Origin: JADFOB01 sp964651325
Lineage (GTDB): Bacteria; Planctomycetota; Phycisphaerae; UBA1845
Length of the DNA stretch: 29,078 nucleotides
Direction: 5' to 3'
Assembly: GCA_964651325.1 (NCBI GenBank)
Contig: CAZYXP010000019.1
Location: forward strand, 1 to 29,078
Positions 1 to 6,783 of this stretch are shown piece after piece (the stretch's first letter is position 1; each line of letters starts with the position of its first letter). The notes under the pieces are model-generated. The model was not told where the DNA came from, searched no databases, and saw only the letters and a list, made by a program, of their open reading frames with translations. Made by a program: the position numbers and the translations under genes.

Positions 1-112
1 CGGATCGGGTGTGTCTGGTGGGCCGGCGGCGGGTGTAAAAAGTTGTAGGGTCGAGAGGCGGGCGAGCCGATCCTTCATTTAAGATTCAAAAAAACTTTTA
101 CGAGGACTACCT
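1..112. other. Window edge, no gene assigned
   Basis: I see no supportable gene here. All three plus-strand frames reach a stop within about 85 bases, so the tail of a plus-strand gene entering from the left is possible but cannot be assigned. On the minus strand this is the region downstream of panC. It holds a run of seven Ts (read on the minus strand) near position 90, but the nearest hairpin is about 20 bases away, so I do not call an intrinsic terminator. Confidence 0.3.
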
Positions 113-132
113 GAGCCGCGAGCTTCAGCCCG
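113..132 (+). repeat. Dispersed 20-nt repeat, copy 1 (GAGCCGCGAG family)
   Basis: This 20-base unit matches positions 21588-21607 at 18 of 20 bases; both differences are C to T. On the minus strand it is part of a hairpin-capable GC-rich stretch just after the panC stop codon. The other copy also lies shortly after a gene end, downstream of the PTPS-like gene. It may help end or stabilise the panC transcript, but no T-run follows at the right distance. Confidence 0.5.
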
Positions 133-163
133 CCGCGGCCGCCCAGCTATCAGAATGAACATC

Positions 164-1024
164 TTATCGGGCATCGCCCGGCGGGTCCACGGCCACATTG
201 TCGATCAAACGACAGCGCCCAAGGCGGACTGCCAGGCAAATCCGAGCGGGTCGGTCCACCATTGCCAGCGGCGTTAGGGTGCTCGCGTCAACGATTTCCG
301 CATAGTCAACCTCGATCATGCCCGCGTGGGCGATCGTTCGGCGCAATCCAGCCAGAATGGCCTCCGAGTCCACGTTCCCCCCGGCCACCCGGGCCTGCGC
401 TTCGGTCAGCGCGCCAAACAGGACCGCGGCCCGGCCACGCTCCTCCGGATTCAGATACGCATTGCGGCTCGACATCGCCAATCCGTCCGATTCGCGCACG
501 ATCGGGCAGCCGATGATTTCAATGGGCATGTCCAAATCGGTGACCATCTTGCGGATCACCATCCATTGCTGATAGTCCTTCTCGCCGAAAAAGGCCAGAT
601 GCGCCGGGGCGATTTGGAACAGCTTGGCCACGACCGTCGCGACGCCGTCGAAGTGGCCGGGCCGCGCCGCGCCGCAAAGATGCTCCGTCAGCCCGGCCAC
701 GCGCACTGTCGTAGCCTCCCCGCCGGGATACATGACGTCCGCCGTCGGCGCGAACAGGATATCGACCCCCGCGGCTTCACAAGCGCGGGCGTCGCCGTGG
801 AAATCGCTGGGATATGCGGTCAAGTCCTCGCCCGGGCCGAATTGGGTCGGGTTGACGAAAAGCGTGACGACGACCAAGTCGCAACGCCGCTGCGCGGCCT
901 CGATCAACGAAAGATGCCCGGCGTGAAGCGCCCCCATCGTCGGAACGAGCCCGACAACCTTCCCCTTTCGACGCGCCGCGTCCACCGCGTCGCGGCAGGA
1001 TTGGATGACCTTGAAGATTTCCAC
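164..1024 (-). CDS. panC: Pantothenate synthetase (pantoate--beta-alanine ligase)
   Basis: Joins pantoate and beta-alanine using ATP, through a pantoyl-adenylate, to make pantothenate for coenzyme A; cytosolic. The 286-residue length is normal for the family. Near the N-terminus the nucleotide-binding stretch PTMGALHAGHLSLI carries the family's HIGH-like motif. FVNPTQFGP follows, then FGEKDYQQ in the middle, and MSSRNAYL corresponds to the KMSKS-like loop. The start is GTG; an overlapping ATG two bases upstream is in another frame. The Shine-Dalgarno signal is weak. It is the last gene of the minus-strand run, about 220 bases after the hydroxylase gene. That gap holds two hairpins, so it may have its own promoter. 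No panB or panD is in the window. Confidence 0.96.
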   Translation of the reverse strand: MEIFKVIQSCRDAVDAARRKGKVVGLVPTMGALHAGHLSLIEAAQRRCDLVVVTLFVNPTQFGPGEDLTAYPSDFHGDARACEAAGVDILFAPTADVMYPGGEATTVRVAGLTEHLCGAARPGHFDGVATVVAKLFQIAPAHLAFFGEKDYQQWMVIRKMVTDLDMPIEIIGCPIVRESDGLAMSSRNAYLNPEERGRAAVLFGALTEAQARVAGGNVDSEAILAGLRRTIAHAGMIEVDYAEIVDASTLTPLAMVDRPARICLAVRLGRCRLIDNVAVDPPGDAR

Positions 1025-1051
1025 ATCAAAACCTTATCACTCGTTCCGCAT

Positions 1052-1073
1052 GTAGCCCAGCCGCCCACGGCTG
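1052..1073 (+). repeat. REP-like hairpin, copy 1 (GTAGCCCAGCCG family)
   Basis: The unit starts GTAGCCCAGCCG and folds as CAGCCG, a four-base loop, then CGGCTG. It is the same element as the copies near 13.4 kb and 14.4 kb. It sits about 28 bases upstream of the panC start on the template side, so it lies in the panC leader if transcription enters from the hydroxylase gene. Confidence 0.65.
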
Positions 1074-1123
1074 TATCTGCCAAGGAAACCCGTGCCGCTG
1101 ATTACAGCCCGCGCGGCGGGTGG

Positions 1124-1145
1124 CCCACCTCCTTTTGGAGGTGGG
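1124..1145. repeat. Perfect 9-bp hairpin with TTTT loop
   Basis: CCCACCTCC, a TTTT loop and GGAGGTGGG form a perfect nine-base-pair stem between the hydroxylase gene end and panC. No T-run follows on either strand, so it is not a typical intrinsic terminator. The stem contains GGAGG on the minus strand but no start codon lies at a useful distance. It may be a processing or stabilising hairpin between the two genes. Confidence 0.5.
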
Positions 1146-1240
1146 GGAGTCGATGAACGCGCTAGGCTTCCTCGTTCCGTCGCCCACGATCCGGGCCTAC
1201 GTGCAAGTGGGTTTGTGACGCCCGGCCTGAAAAGCCTCGT

Positions 1241-2098
1241 TCAGGTCGATGTCAAAGCGTCCCCCACGTCCAAAGGACATGGGGCGCATGGCGCGGGCGC
1301 GTGCTCCGGGGCGTCCTTGGCATACAACTCCTTGGCTTGCTCTTCGCTGCAAAAGACGGTGGCAAACTGTTCGTGGTACGTTTGTGGGAATTGCTCCATG
1401 CCCGCCACGCCGATGGTCTCGGGCCAGTGGTCCTTGTCGTAATAGAGCGTGCCGAACGCCCAATCCCAGATCGAGAAAATCGAGCCGAAGTTGGCCTGCA
1501 TGCCCTTGGATTCGGTTGAATGGTGCCACCAGTGCAATTCCGCGGAGTTCAGCAAATAGTTCAGCAACCCGATGCGCGTGCGTAAATTGGCGTGGTGCCA
1601 GAAGCCCTTAAGCAGGTCGATGGATCCGTAGAGGATGATCACCGAGCGATCCACATGAAGCAGGTAGAATGGCAACACGATGACACCGTACTTGATCAGC
1701 GTCTCGCCGAGATGAACCCGGAACGACGAAAGCGCGTCCATCTCCACGACGGTATGGTGCACGCGGTGCATCCGCCAAAGGAAATCGTACTTGTGGTAAA
1801 CGCGGTGTAGCCAGTAGCGGGCGAAATCGTTGACCAGCAAGAACAGGGCGAACTGGGCAGCCCAGGGCCAGGTCGACATGCCGCGCGTATCGAGCTTCGG
1901 CAGCCAGAGCACCAGGTAGATGGCTCCGATCTTCGCCATAGACGAGAGCACCGGCCCATTGATGATGCTCGCGGTGAAATCGGCGAAATAGCCAGGCCGG
2001 CTCGGGCCGCTGCGCGAGGTGGCGTAGATCGGCGCAACCCGCTCCAGGATATGGAATAGGATGAGCCCGCCGAAAAATATACCGATGAGGATCAGCAT
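1241..2098 (-). CDS. Sterol desaturase / fatty acid hydroxylase superfamily membrane protein
   Basis: A di-iron membrane oxidase of the FA_hydroxylase family, which hydroxylates or desaturates fatty acyl, sterol or carotenoid substrates. The 285-residue protein has N-terminal membrane segments (residues 1-20 and about 50-95) and the family's histidine boxes: HRVYH at 98-102, HRVHH at 111-115, WHH at 168-169, and HWWHH at 189-193. I chose the ATG at 2098 because GGAG lies about eight bases upstream and the hydrophobic N-terminus begins there; the frame stays open to 2164. The substrate cannot be read from sequence. The neighbouring acyl ligase and desaturase genes, on the same strand, suggest lipid modification. 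About 170 bases with a heptamer repeat separate it from the ligase gene. Confidence 0.88.
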   Translation of the reverse strand: MLILIGIFFGGLILFHILERVAPIYATSRSGPSRPGYFADFTASIINGPVLSSMAKIGAIYLVLWLPKLDTRGMSTWPWAAQFALFLLVNDFARYWLHRVYHKYDFLWRMHRVHHTVVEMDALSSFRVHLGETLIKYGVIVLPFYLLHVDRSVIILYGSIDLLKGFWHHANLRTRIGLLNYLLNSAELHWWHHSTESKGMQANFGSIFSIWDWAFGTLYYDKDHWPETIGVAGMEQFPQTYHEQFATVFCSEEQAKELYAKDAPEHAPAPCAPCPLDVGDALTST

Positions 2099-2192
2099 GC
2101 TAGACACTCCACGGGTTGTGCGGCGGCTCGCTTCGCGACCGCGCCGCTCCCCCCGTGGCCACAATCCTCGGTCCTTTTGGGACCGCGTTCGA

Positions 2193-2273
2193 CCTTTGAT
2201 CTTTGACCTTTGACGTTATGACCTTTGATCTATGACCTTCAATCTTCAATCTTCAATCTTCCAAACCTTCAAA
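2193..2273. repeat. Degenerate heptamer tandem array
   Basis: Eleven tandem units, mostly seven bases long, follow the pattern YCTTYRA: CCTTTGA, TCTTTGA and CCTTTGA, then later CCTTCAA and TCTTCAA twice. A few units are 8-9 bases long. On the minus strand it reads as repeated TCAAAGG and TTGAAGA. The last unit contains the TGA stop (minus strand) of the ligase gene, so array and gene end overlap. Arrays with a period of seven are not coding-like here; a slippage-grown intergenic repeat fits. Confidence 0.8.
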
Positions 2274-3666
2274 TCCCTCTCTGTCCCTGCTCCGCAAACG
2301 CGTGCATCAGCTCGTCCGACATGCCGGCCTCGTCCTCGGTATCCCACGGCCGCATGCCGGGCATCTGGGCGCGCGTTAGCTTGGAAACAATACAGGTTCG
2401 CTTGCCGTTGGGCGTCATGGGCACGCTTGCGACCTCGACGGCCGTGACCTTAACGGCGGCGCCGAATCGCCGCCGAATCGTGTCCATGCCGCCATCGAGG
2501 GCCGTCTGCCGAAAGTCCGGCTCCGGAACATATTCATACGTCAACTCGTCGAGCGAATGCTGGATGATTCGCCATTCCTTCACCGGGCTTCCGCCAACGC
2601 CGTCGAATATATGATACAAAAAGTGCGGCGAGACCAGGTCACCGGTTGGCGTGGGAAGAAAATCGTTGATGCGGCCCTTGACCGGCCCCATGATGGGAAA
2701 ACGAATCTTGCCCGTGGGCTTCGCCGTCGATAGCGACGCCACATCAAGCAGTCTGTAGCGGATTAGCGGCGTGGTGGAGCCGTACAGCGAGGTACACACC
2801 ACCTGACCCGATCGGCCGGGCGGCAGGAGGTTTCCCTCATCATCGACAATCTCGACGATAAGGCGGTCGCTATCGACGTGGTAGTCGCCAGTCGGCCCCT
2901 GCCAGGAGACGGTGCCCAGCTCAATAGCGCCGTACAAATCGCGCGGCTCCGTGCAGAACGCCAGCCGCAAGGCCTGACGCATTTCGGGCATAAGCGTGGC
3001 CCCGGTGGGCACCAACGCGCGCAGGGGGAAGGTTTCCCCGCGTCGAAGCAACTCCCTTGCGAGAAGATAGAGCCCGCCGGTTTGCCCGATCAGATTGTCC
3101 GCCCGAAACGTGCGGAGCAGGTCGATCTGGCTGTCGATTGTGTCCGTGGGAAGGATGTGCGCGGTCTTGGCGATCTTGCTGACGATGGTTCCCTTCTTGC
3201 TAGACAGCCAGGTGCTGGCAAACGTGACCGTACGCTGCCAGGGACGCACGCCATTGCAGAGCAGCGCGCGGAGAAAGGATCGCCTCGTCACGCGCATTTC
3301 AAGCGTAGTGCGACGAAGGGTGATCGCCCGCCCAGAGGTGCCGCTCGTACTCATGGTGTCCAGATCGACGCCGAGCAGCCGCTGATCCCCCGCGCGATCG
3401 CCCGCGGAGACGATTGCGTCCTTATCGACCATCGGGAAGTGCTTCAGATCTTCGGATTCTTGCAGGTCGTCAGGCGCGACCCCGGCGCCGTTCCAAAGAT
3501 CCCGATACATCGGTACATTCTCATAGGCATGGGCAAGCAGCCGTTTTAGCTGAGCCAGCGCGCTTGCGTCGGTTTCATCGGGAGATCGCCTCGGATTACG
3601 AACCAGGACATCCAGGAGGCCGGGATACGCCCAAGGGGCTGGTAGGGGTTGTTCGTGGCAATCCAT
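2269..3666 (-). CDS. PaaK-like adenylate-forming ligase (phenylacetate-CoA ligase family)
   Basis: An acyl-adenylate-forming enzyme resembling PaaK/CapK/LuxE proteins; it should activate a carboxylic acid with ATP, probably as a CoA thioester. Counted from an in-frame TTG at 3702, the P-loop-like STSGTSG is at residues 118-124, YGAIE (the A5-type motif) at 257-261, RYRLLD (A7-type) at 315-320, and GRINDFLPTPTGDLVSP near 343-359. Length is 465 residues from the ATG at 3666, or 477 from the TTG; neither start has a strong ribosome site. The TTG would lie one base past the desaturase stop codon, so the two genes are tightly packed and probably co-transcribed. The pairing suggests activation of a desaturated or hydroxylated fatty acid. 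A role in phenylacetate breakdown is unlikely because no paa genes are nearby. Confidence 0.85.
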   Translation of the reverse strand: MDCHEQPLPAPWAYPGLLDVLVRNPRRSPDETDASALAQLKRLLAHAYENVPMYRDLWNGAGVAPDDLQESEDLKHFPMVDKDAIVSAGDRAGDQRLLGVDLDTMSTSGTSGRAITLRRTTLEMRVTRRSFLRALLCNGVRPWQRTVTFASTWLSSKKGTIVSKIAKTAHILPTDTIDSQIDLLRTFRADNLIGQTGGLYLLARELLRRGETFPLRALVPTGATLMPEMRQALRLAFCTEPRDLYGAIELGTVSWQGPTGDYHVDSDRLIVEIVDDEGNLLPPGRSGQVVCTSLYGSTTPLIRYRLLDVASLSTAKPTGKIRFPIMGPVKGRINDFLPTPTGDLVSPHFLYHIFDGVGGSPVKEWRIIQHSLDELTYEYVPEPDFRQTALDGGMDTIRRRFGAAVKVTAVEVASVPMTPNGKRTCIVSKLTRAQMPGMRPWDTEDEAGMSDELMHAFAEQGQRGI

Positions 3667-3703
3667 GGAGTCACCAGGCCGTTCGAGGTCAAGATGGTGC
3701 AAA

Positions 3704-4663
3704 TCAGCCGCCGTTGGCCGGTGCTGTCTGGGCCGGACCCATCACATTCACGCCGATTCCGGGATTGGAAAGGCAGCGAAACATATCGCAAATGGCCGAA
3801 AAATGGCTCGAAAATATCGGTGCATCGGCGAGCTTCTTCTCATCCAGCGAGTACGCGGTTTTCAAATTGTAGTGCGGCATGCTGGGAAACTGGTGGTGCA
3901 AGCCATGTTTGGAAATATCGAAGCTGGTGTACGCCACGGCTTTGCCAAGATCGCCCTTGGCGATGACCGTGCGCGCCCCGTTCATGGGATGGCCCAGGGG
4001 AAGCCCCAGGTGTTCGGTCAACTTGCGAATGGCCTGGAAGGATCCGGTCACGAACGCGGGGATCAAATAGACCTTGGCAAAGAGCCACCAACTGTTCGTG
4101 AGGGCGACCAGGGTCCAGATGGTCCCCCAGAATACCACAATCAGAAGGTACTCAAGCAGAATCCGACGCCGCAAGGCCGGATCCTTGATCGGGGTGTCTT
4201 TGAGGAAGAAAAGGCGGTTGTATATGAACACGCCGGTCAAGTACCCAAACACCAGATCAAAGAAAACGAAGATTCGTCTGAATGTGAGCGACTTGGTCGG
4301 ATCACAATAGGGCCACAACTCCGAATCGTCCGGCTGATTCATGCGTTTATGGTGGCCGAGGTGCATCTGCTGGTACACGGAGAACGGCACCATCAGGATC
4401 GTCCCCACAATGACACCGCTACGAATGTTGTGCCAACGGCGGCGATATAGCGAGTAGTGGACATCCTCGTGGAAAATCGTCATCCAGGTGTGCTGAAAAT
4501 AGGACAGCCAGAGGATCGCAAACGTAACCCAAGCCCAATGCTCGCTTGGCCAACCCGACGCCAGTGAGGCAAGGGCGAGCAGGAACGCGAAAAGGTTGAG
4601 AAACATGATCGGAAGGTTGCTCTTGGTGAGCATGTGCAGTTCTTTGGTTTCTGCTGCATCCAC
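3704..4663 (-). CDS. Fatty acid desaturase family membrane protein
   Basis: A membrane di-iron fatty acid desaturase-like enzyme. Three histidine boxes in the standard order are visible (numbered from an in-frame TTG at 4678): HEDVH at 70-74, HLGHH at 106-110 and HGLHH at 258-262, with an extra EH at 222-223. Hydrophobic segments lie near residues 22-60, 86-100, 137-158 and 172-212. I prefer the GTG at 4663 because GGAG lies nine bases upstream; the TTG at 4678 and the ATG at 4633 are alternatives without a ribosome site. The product is about 319 residues, normal for the family. Its end nearly touches the ligase gene, which suggests coupled translation. Substrate and position of the double bond are not evident. 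Confidence 0.9.
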   Translation of the reverse strand: MDAAETKELHMLTKSNLPIMFLNLFAFLLALASLASGWPSEHWAWVTFAILWLSYFQHTWMTIFHEDVHYSLYRRRWHNIRSGVIVGTILMVPFSVYQQMHLGHHKRMNQPDDSELWPYCDPTKSLTFRRIFVFFDLVFGYLTGVFIYNRLFFLKDTPIKDPALRRRILLEYLLIVVFWGTIWTLVALTNSWWLFAKVYLIPAFVTGSFQAIRKLTEHLGLPLGHPMNGARTVIAKGDLGKAVAYTSFDISKHGLHHQFPSMPHYNLKTAYSLDEKKLADAPIFSSHFSAICDMFRCLSNPGIGVNVMGPAQTAPANGG

Positions 4664-4824
4664 GTTCGTACACTCCAAGGAAGTCGGGGAAACCTAACCC
4701 GGCGGCGGGGGCGCCTACGGCCCGGCCATCATCCGACCGGACATATTCTTGGGCAACCGTCCCACGCGCTGACGCAGCAGATTTGTAGCATATCCGCCCC
4801 GTTTTTCAAGATGCCACCGACTCA

Positions 4825-5013
4825 GAGCCGCTGGCGCAAGCCTGCGGACCATCCGTCTGAGCCGCTGGCGCAAGCCTGCGGACCTCGGGGCCGGCAATCT
4901 CCCGATTGGCACGCTCCACTGCCAAACCATCCATGCCGATCAGGTAATAGGTGATCCGCGAACCAACCACGGCCTGAGGTCACCGGGCGAGCCCCCGGTG
5001 CGGTGAAACGTGC
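4825..5013. repeat. Composite dispersed repeat, copy A
   Basis: Two identical 25-base units, 4825-4849 and 4859-4883, begin GAGCCGCTGGCGCAAGCC and can fold as an imperfect stem (CCGCTGGC against GCCTGCGG). About 90 bases later a 38-base block (4976-5013) holds the palindrome CACCGGG...CCCGGTG and ends GAAACGTGC. The same parts, in the same order, occur at 15673-15792. Both copies lie immediately downstream of a minus-strand gene, here 22 bases past the methyltransferase gene end. The rest of 4664-5034 shows no gene. Confidence 0.8.
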
Positions 5014-5034
5014 CCACCGCTGCGGGCCGTCTTG

Positions 5035-5667
5035 CTAATACACCCCAGGAACGAATCGATAGGGCACCCGGCGTGCATAAGCGAGGTAACATTCATCGGA
5101 TGCCAGGATCGACTCCTCAAACGCGGCTCGGCGATCGTACAACCAGACGATCACCAGGAAGAAGGACACGTTGAAAGGCGAAAGGTTGAGCATGACATAT
5201 CCCAATCGAACGACCATGGCACAAATATAGATCGGATGGCGCACCCACCCGTAGAACCATCGAGTCTTGATGCGGCGTAGTGCCGGGAAGAGATCGTAGC
5301 TTCGCCCAAGCATGAGCAACGCCGCCCCTCCGCATGCTATCCCGATGAGGATGAAGCTGTGGGCCGTGATTCCATATGGCAGCCCCAGATGCACGCGGTG
5401 ACGCTCAAAAAGCAACCCGGAAAAGGCCGTGATCAACGCAATCGCCCAGTGAATCGGGTTCGTACTGACGACCGAAGGCTTTGAGCGGATCAAGAAAAGG
5501 ATGCAAAGAACGGCATTGTAGACCACCCAGAGCAGTTCCATGCGGTCAAAATCAAGGAGAAGGGACCGGCCCCTGATCGCCGTCAGTGTGCCCCAGAGCA
5601 GGAACATCGCGACGCTGAAAGCGAAGCTCTTCAATACTCGCTCTAGCAAGGTCTCCTGCGCTGCCAT
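5035..5667 (-). CDS. Isoprenylcysteine carboxyl methyltransferase (ICMT)-family membrane protein
   Basis: A 210-residue multi-pass membrane protein. Its C-terminal third matches the ICMT/phospholipid methyltransferase pattern: VRHPIYICAMVVRLGYVML, then an acidic FEES, then YLAYARRVPYRFVPGVY at the end. Members use S-adenosylmethionine to methylate carboxyl groups or lipid-linked substrates in the membrane. Bacteria rarely have protein prenylation, so the real substrate is unknown. About five hydrophobic segments can be counted (near residues 14-32, 45-60, 70-85, 95-115 and 148-175). The ATG start is clear in frame but lacks a good ribosome site. It lies upstream of the desaturase gene on the same strand with a 370-base gap holding a repeat, so sharing a transcript is uncertain. 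Confidence 0.8.
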   Translation of the reverse strand: MAAQETLLERVLKSFAFSVAMFLLWGTLTAIRGRSLLLDFDRMELLWVVYNAVLCILFLIRSKPSVVSTNPIHWAIALITAFSGLLFERHRVHLGLPYGITAHSFILIGIACGGAALLMLGRSYDLFPALRRIKTRWFYGWVRHPIYICAMVVRLGYVMLNLSPFNVSFFLVIVWLYDRRAAFEESILASDECYLAYARRVPYRFVPGVY

Positions 5668-5848
5668 GGCCGGAAACTATACTCAGGCCACGTTTGGGAC
5701 GCTACCTCGGGGAGGCTGTCAACTCACGGCCGAGGCGAGCAGCCCGCGTCACAACGTCTGATAACCGATGGCGGCTTAGGCAATGAGGCCGTGGCAAGCG
5801 CTTAGATTAAGAGACGGGTGGTCTGGGTTGGGGGAAGCGTGAAAAATA

Positions 5849-5919
5849 GCGGGCCAACGGTACCTCGACCTTTGCGGGCCGGATTACAATGAGGCCGAAG
5901 CTTAATACCGCTGGCCCGC
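5849..5919. repeat. Long inverted repeat (possible structured RNA)
   Basis: Arms 5849-5862 and 5906-5919 pair over 14 positions with a single A-C mismatch (GCGGGCCAACGGTA against TACCGCTGGCCCGC). They enclose a 43-base loop. This is longer than the hairpin repeats elsewhere in the window and has no second copy here. It could be an RNA element or a large operator; no T-run follows. Confidence 0.45.
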
Positions 5920-6121
5920 GTGTCAAAAACGCGCGAGACCTATAATCAACGAGCCAAGCTCCCTGACTTCGACTCTGACGGTCTCGCCGCGAGAGGTCTG
6001 CATCGTGTGGAATCGCTCAACTCCACAGAGCTATAGGCAATTCACGTGCCAAACCTGGCGCGTGGCCCCATGGTCGTCTCGATAGCCCCGAAACCGGCTT
6101 GTCAGGCCATGAGGCCGCTTG

Positions 6122-6148
6122 CAGGCATCTTTGTTGCCTGAAACAAAG
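6122..6148. promoter_or_regulatory. Two overlapping, mutually exclusive hairpins
   Basis: CAGGCA (6122-6127) pairs with TGCCTG (6135-6140), and CTTTGTT (6129-6135) pairs with AACAAAG (6142-6148). The two stems share bases, so only one can form at a time, as in attenuators. They lie about 95 bases past the end of the receiver gene. Read on the minus strand they would be in its 3' untranslated region. Function is not shown. Confidence 0.3.
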
Positions 6149-6242
6149 CTCCGATTCCGGCTGAACTGTGGAAAACGCCTCAGCGGTTGTGTGACCTCAC
6201 GCAGTCGCCGGCTCCGTTTGCCAGGGGCCGTGGGAGAATTCG

Positions 6243-6653
6243 CTACTCCGGGGCGGGCACGTGCAACATTCGAGCAAGATCCGCGAGGCGAAATGGCTTT
6301 TCAATGGCTTCGGGCCTTGGGCCAGTACCGCCGCTTTCGGAATTGATGACGAGCCGGATGATCGTTGCCGATGGTCTCTTGCGGCGCACCGCGCACTCAA
6401 ACCTCGCCAAGGGGGCAGGTTCGAGTGCATCGGACACGACGACCAAGTCCGGCGTCTGGGCTGCCAAATACTCCATACCCTCGGCAACCGACGCAGCCGT
6501 AGATACGCAAAACCACCGTCCCAGGTAGGTCGCCAGTGACCACCGTGTTAAACCGTCCGGTTCTACGACCAGCAGATGAACATTTCGTGCAAAAGCACCT
6601 ATGCTGGAGTACTCAACGTCCCGGCCACGGACTTGACGGTGTTCACGCTGCAT
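6243..6653 (-). CDS. Degenerate receiver-domain protein (pseudo-receiver)
   Basis: A single-domain CheY-like protein of 136 residues. Visible receiver signs are the acidic pocket (VEPDGLTRWSL, E31 and D33), the PDLVVV strand near 68-73, and IEKPF with the conserved lysine at 119. However, the phosphoacceptor position falls on Ser74, with Asp75 one place later, and the usual Thr/Ser of strand 4 is Val102. Phosphorylation is therefore doubtful. The ATG at 6653 has GGAGA about eight bases upstream; the frame is open further back but that part overlaps the kinase gene. It is divergent from the globin-coupled kinase, and its RWSL stretch is also found in the partner regulator, suggesting shared ancestry. 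It may compete with or titrate the phosphorelay. Confidence 0.68.
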   Translation of the reverse strand: MQREHRQVRGRDVEYSSIGAFARNVHLLVVEPDGLTRWSLATYLGRWFCVSTAASVAEGMEYLAAQTPDLVVVSDALEPAPLARFECAVRRKRPSATIIRLVINSESGGTGPRPEAIEKPFRLADLARMLHVPAPE

Positions 6654-6783
6654 GACCGATCTCCACGCTGTTCGTAGCAGATTGCGTACCACACCGCGCG
6701 GTGGCCGCGGAGATTCTTGCTTCGTATCGCATGGTGTGTTTTGTGACTCCCGGATGGAGACTGTTGGGCATATAATGCCAAGC

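Larger units (their letters stand above)
5668..6242. other. 575-base gap without a recognised gene
   Basis: No convincing coding region is present; short open frames here lack family resemblance and ribosome sites. The stretch is less GC-rich than its neighbours and holds two structured elements, listed separately: a long stem at 5849-5919 and a pair of mutually exclusive hairpins at 6122-6148. It contains the upstream region of the methyltransferase gene and the downstream region of the receiver gene. An unannotated small RNA is possible. Confidence 0.5.

Noticed and set aside
326..1156. 276-residue plus-strand open frame opposite panC
   Set aside because: It mirrors panC in a GC-rich region, has no family motif, and panC is unambiguous.
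4825..4883. CRISPR-like direct repeats
   Set aside because: Only two units with a nine-base spacer; spacing is far too short and there are no cas genes.
6119..6346. 75-residue plus-strand open frame
   Set aside because: It overlaps the receiver gene end and the competing hairpins, and its composition is not protein-like.
6771..6776. TATAAT as a -10 box for the kinase gene
   Set aside because: There is no -35 at a proper distance and it overlaps the candidate start codons.
6654..6783. Sigma-54 promoter between the pseudo-receiver and the kinase
   Set aside because: A TGGCC and a TTGCT are present, but the GG to GC spacing is 14 bases rather than 10.
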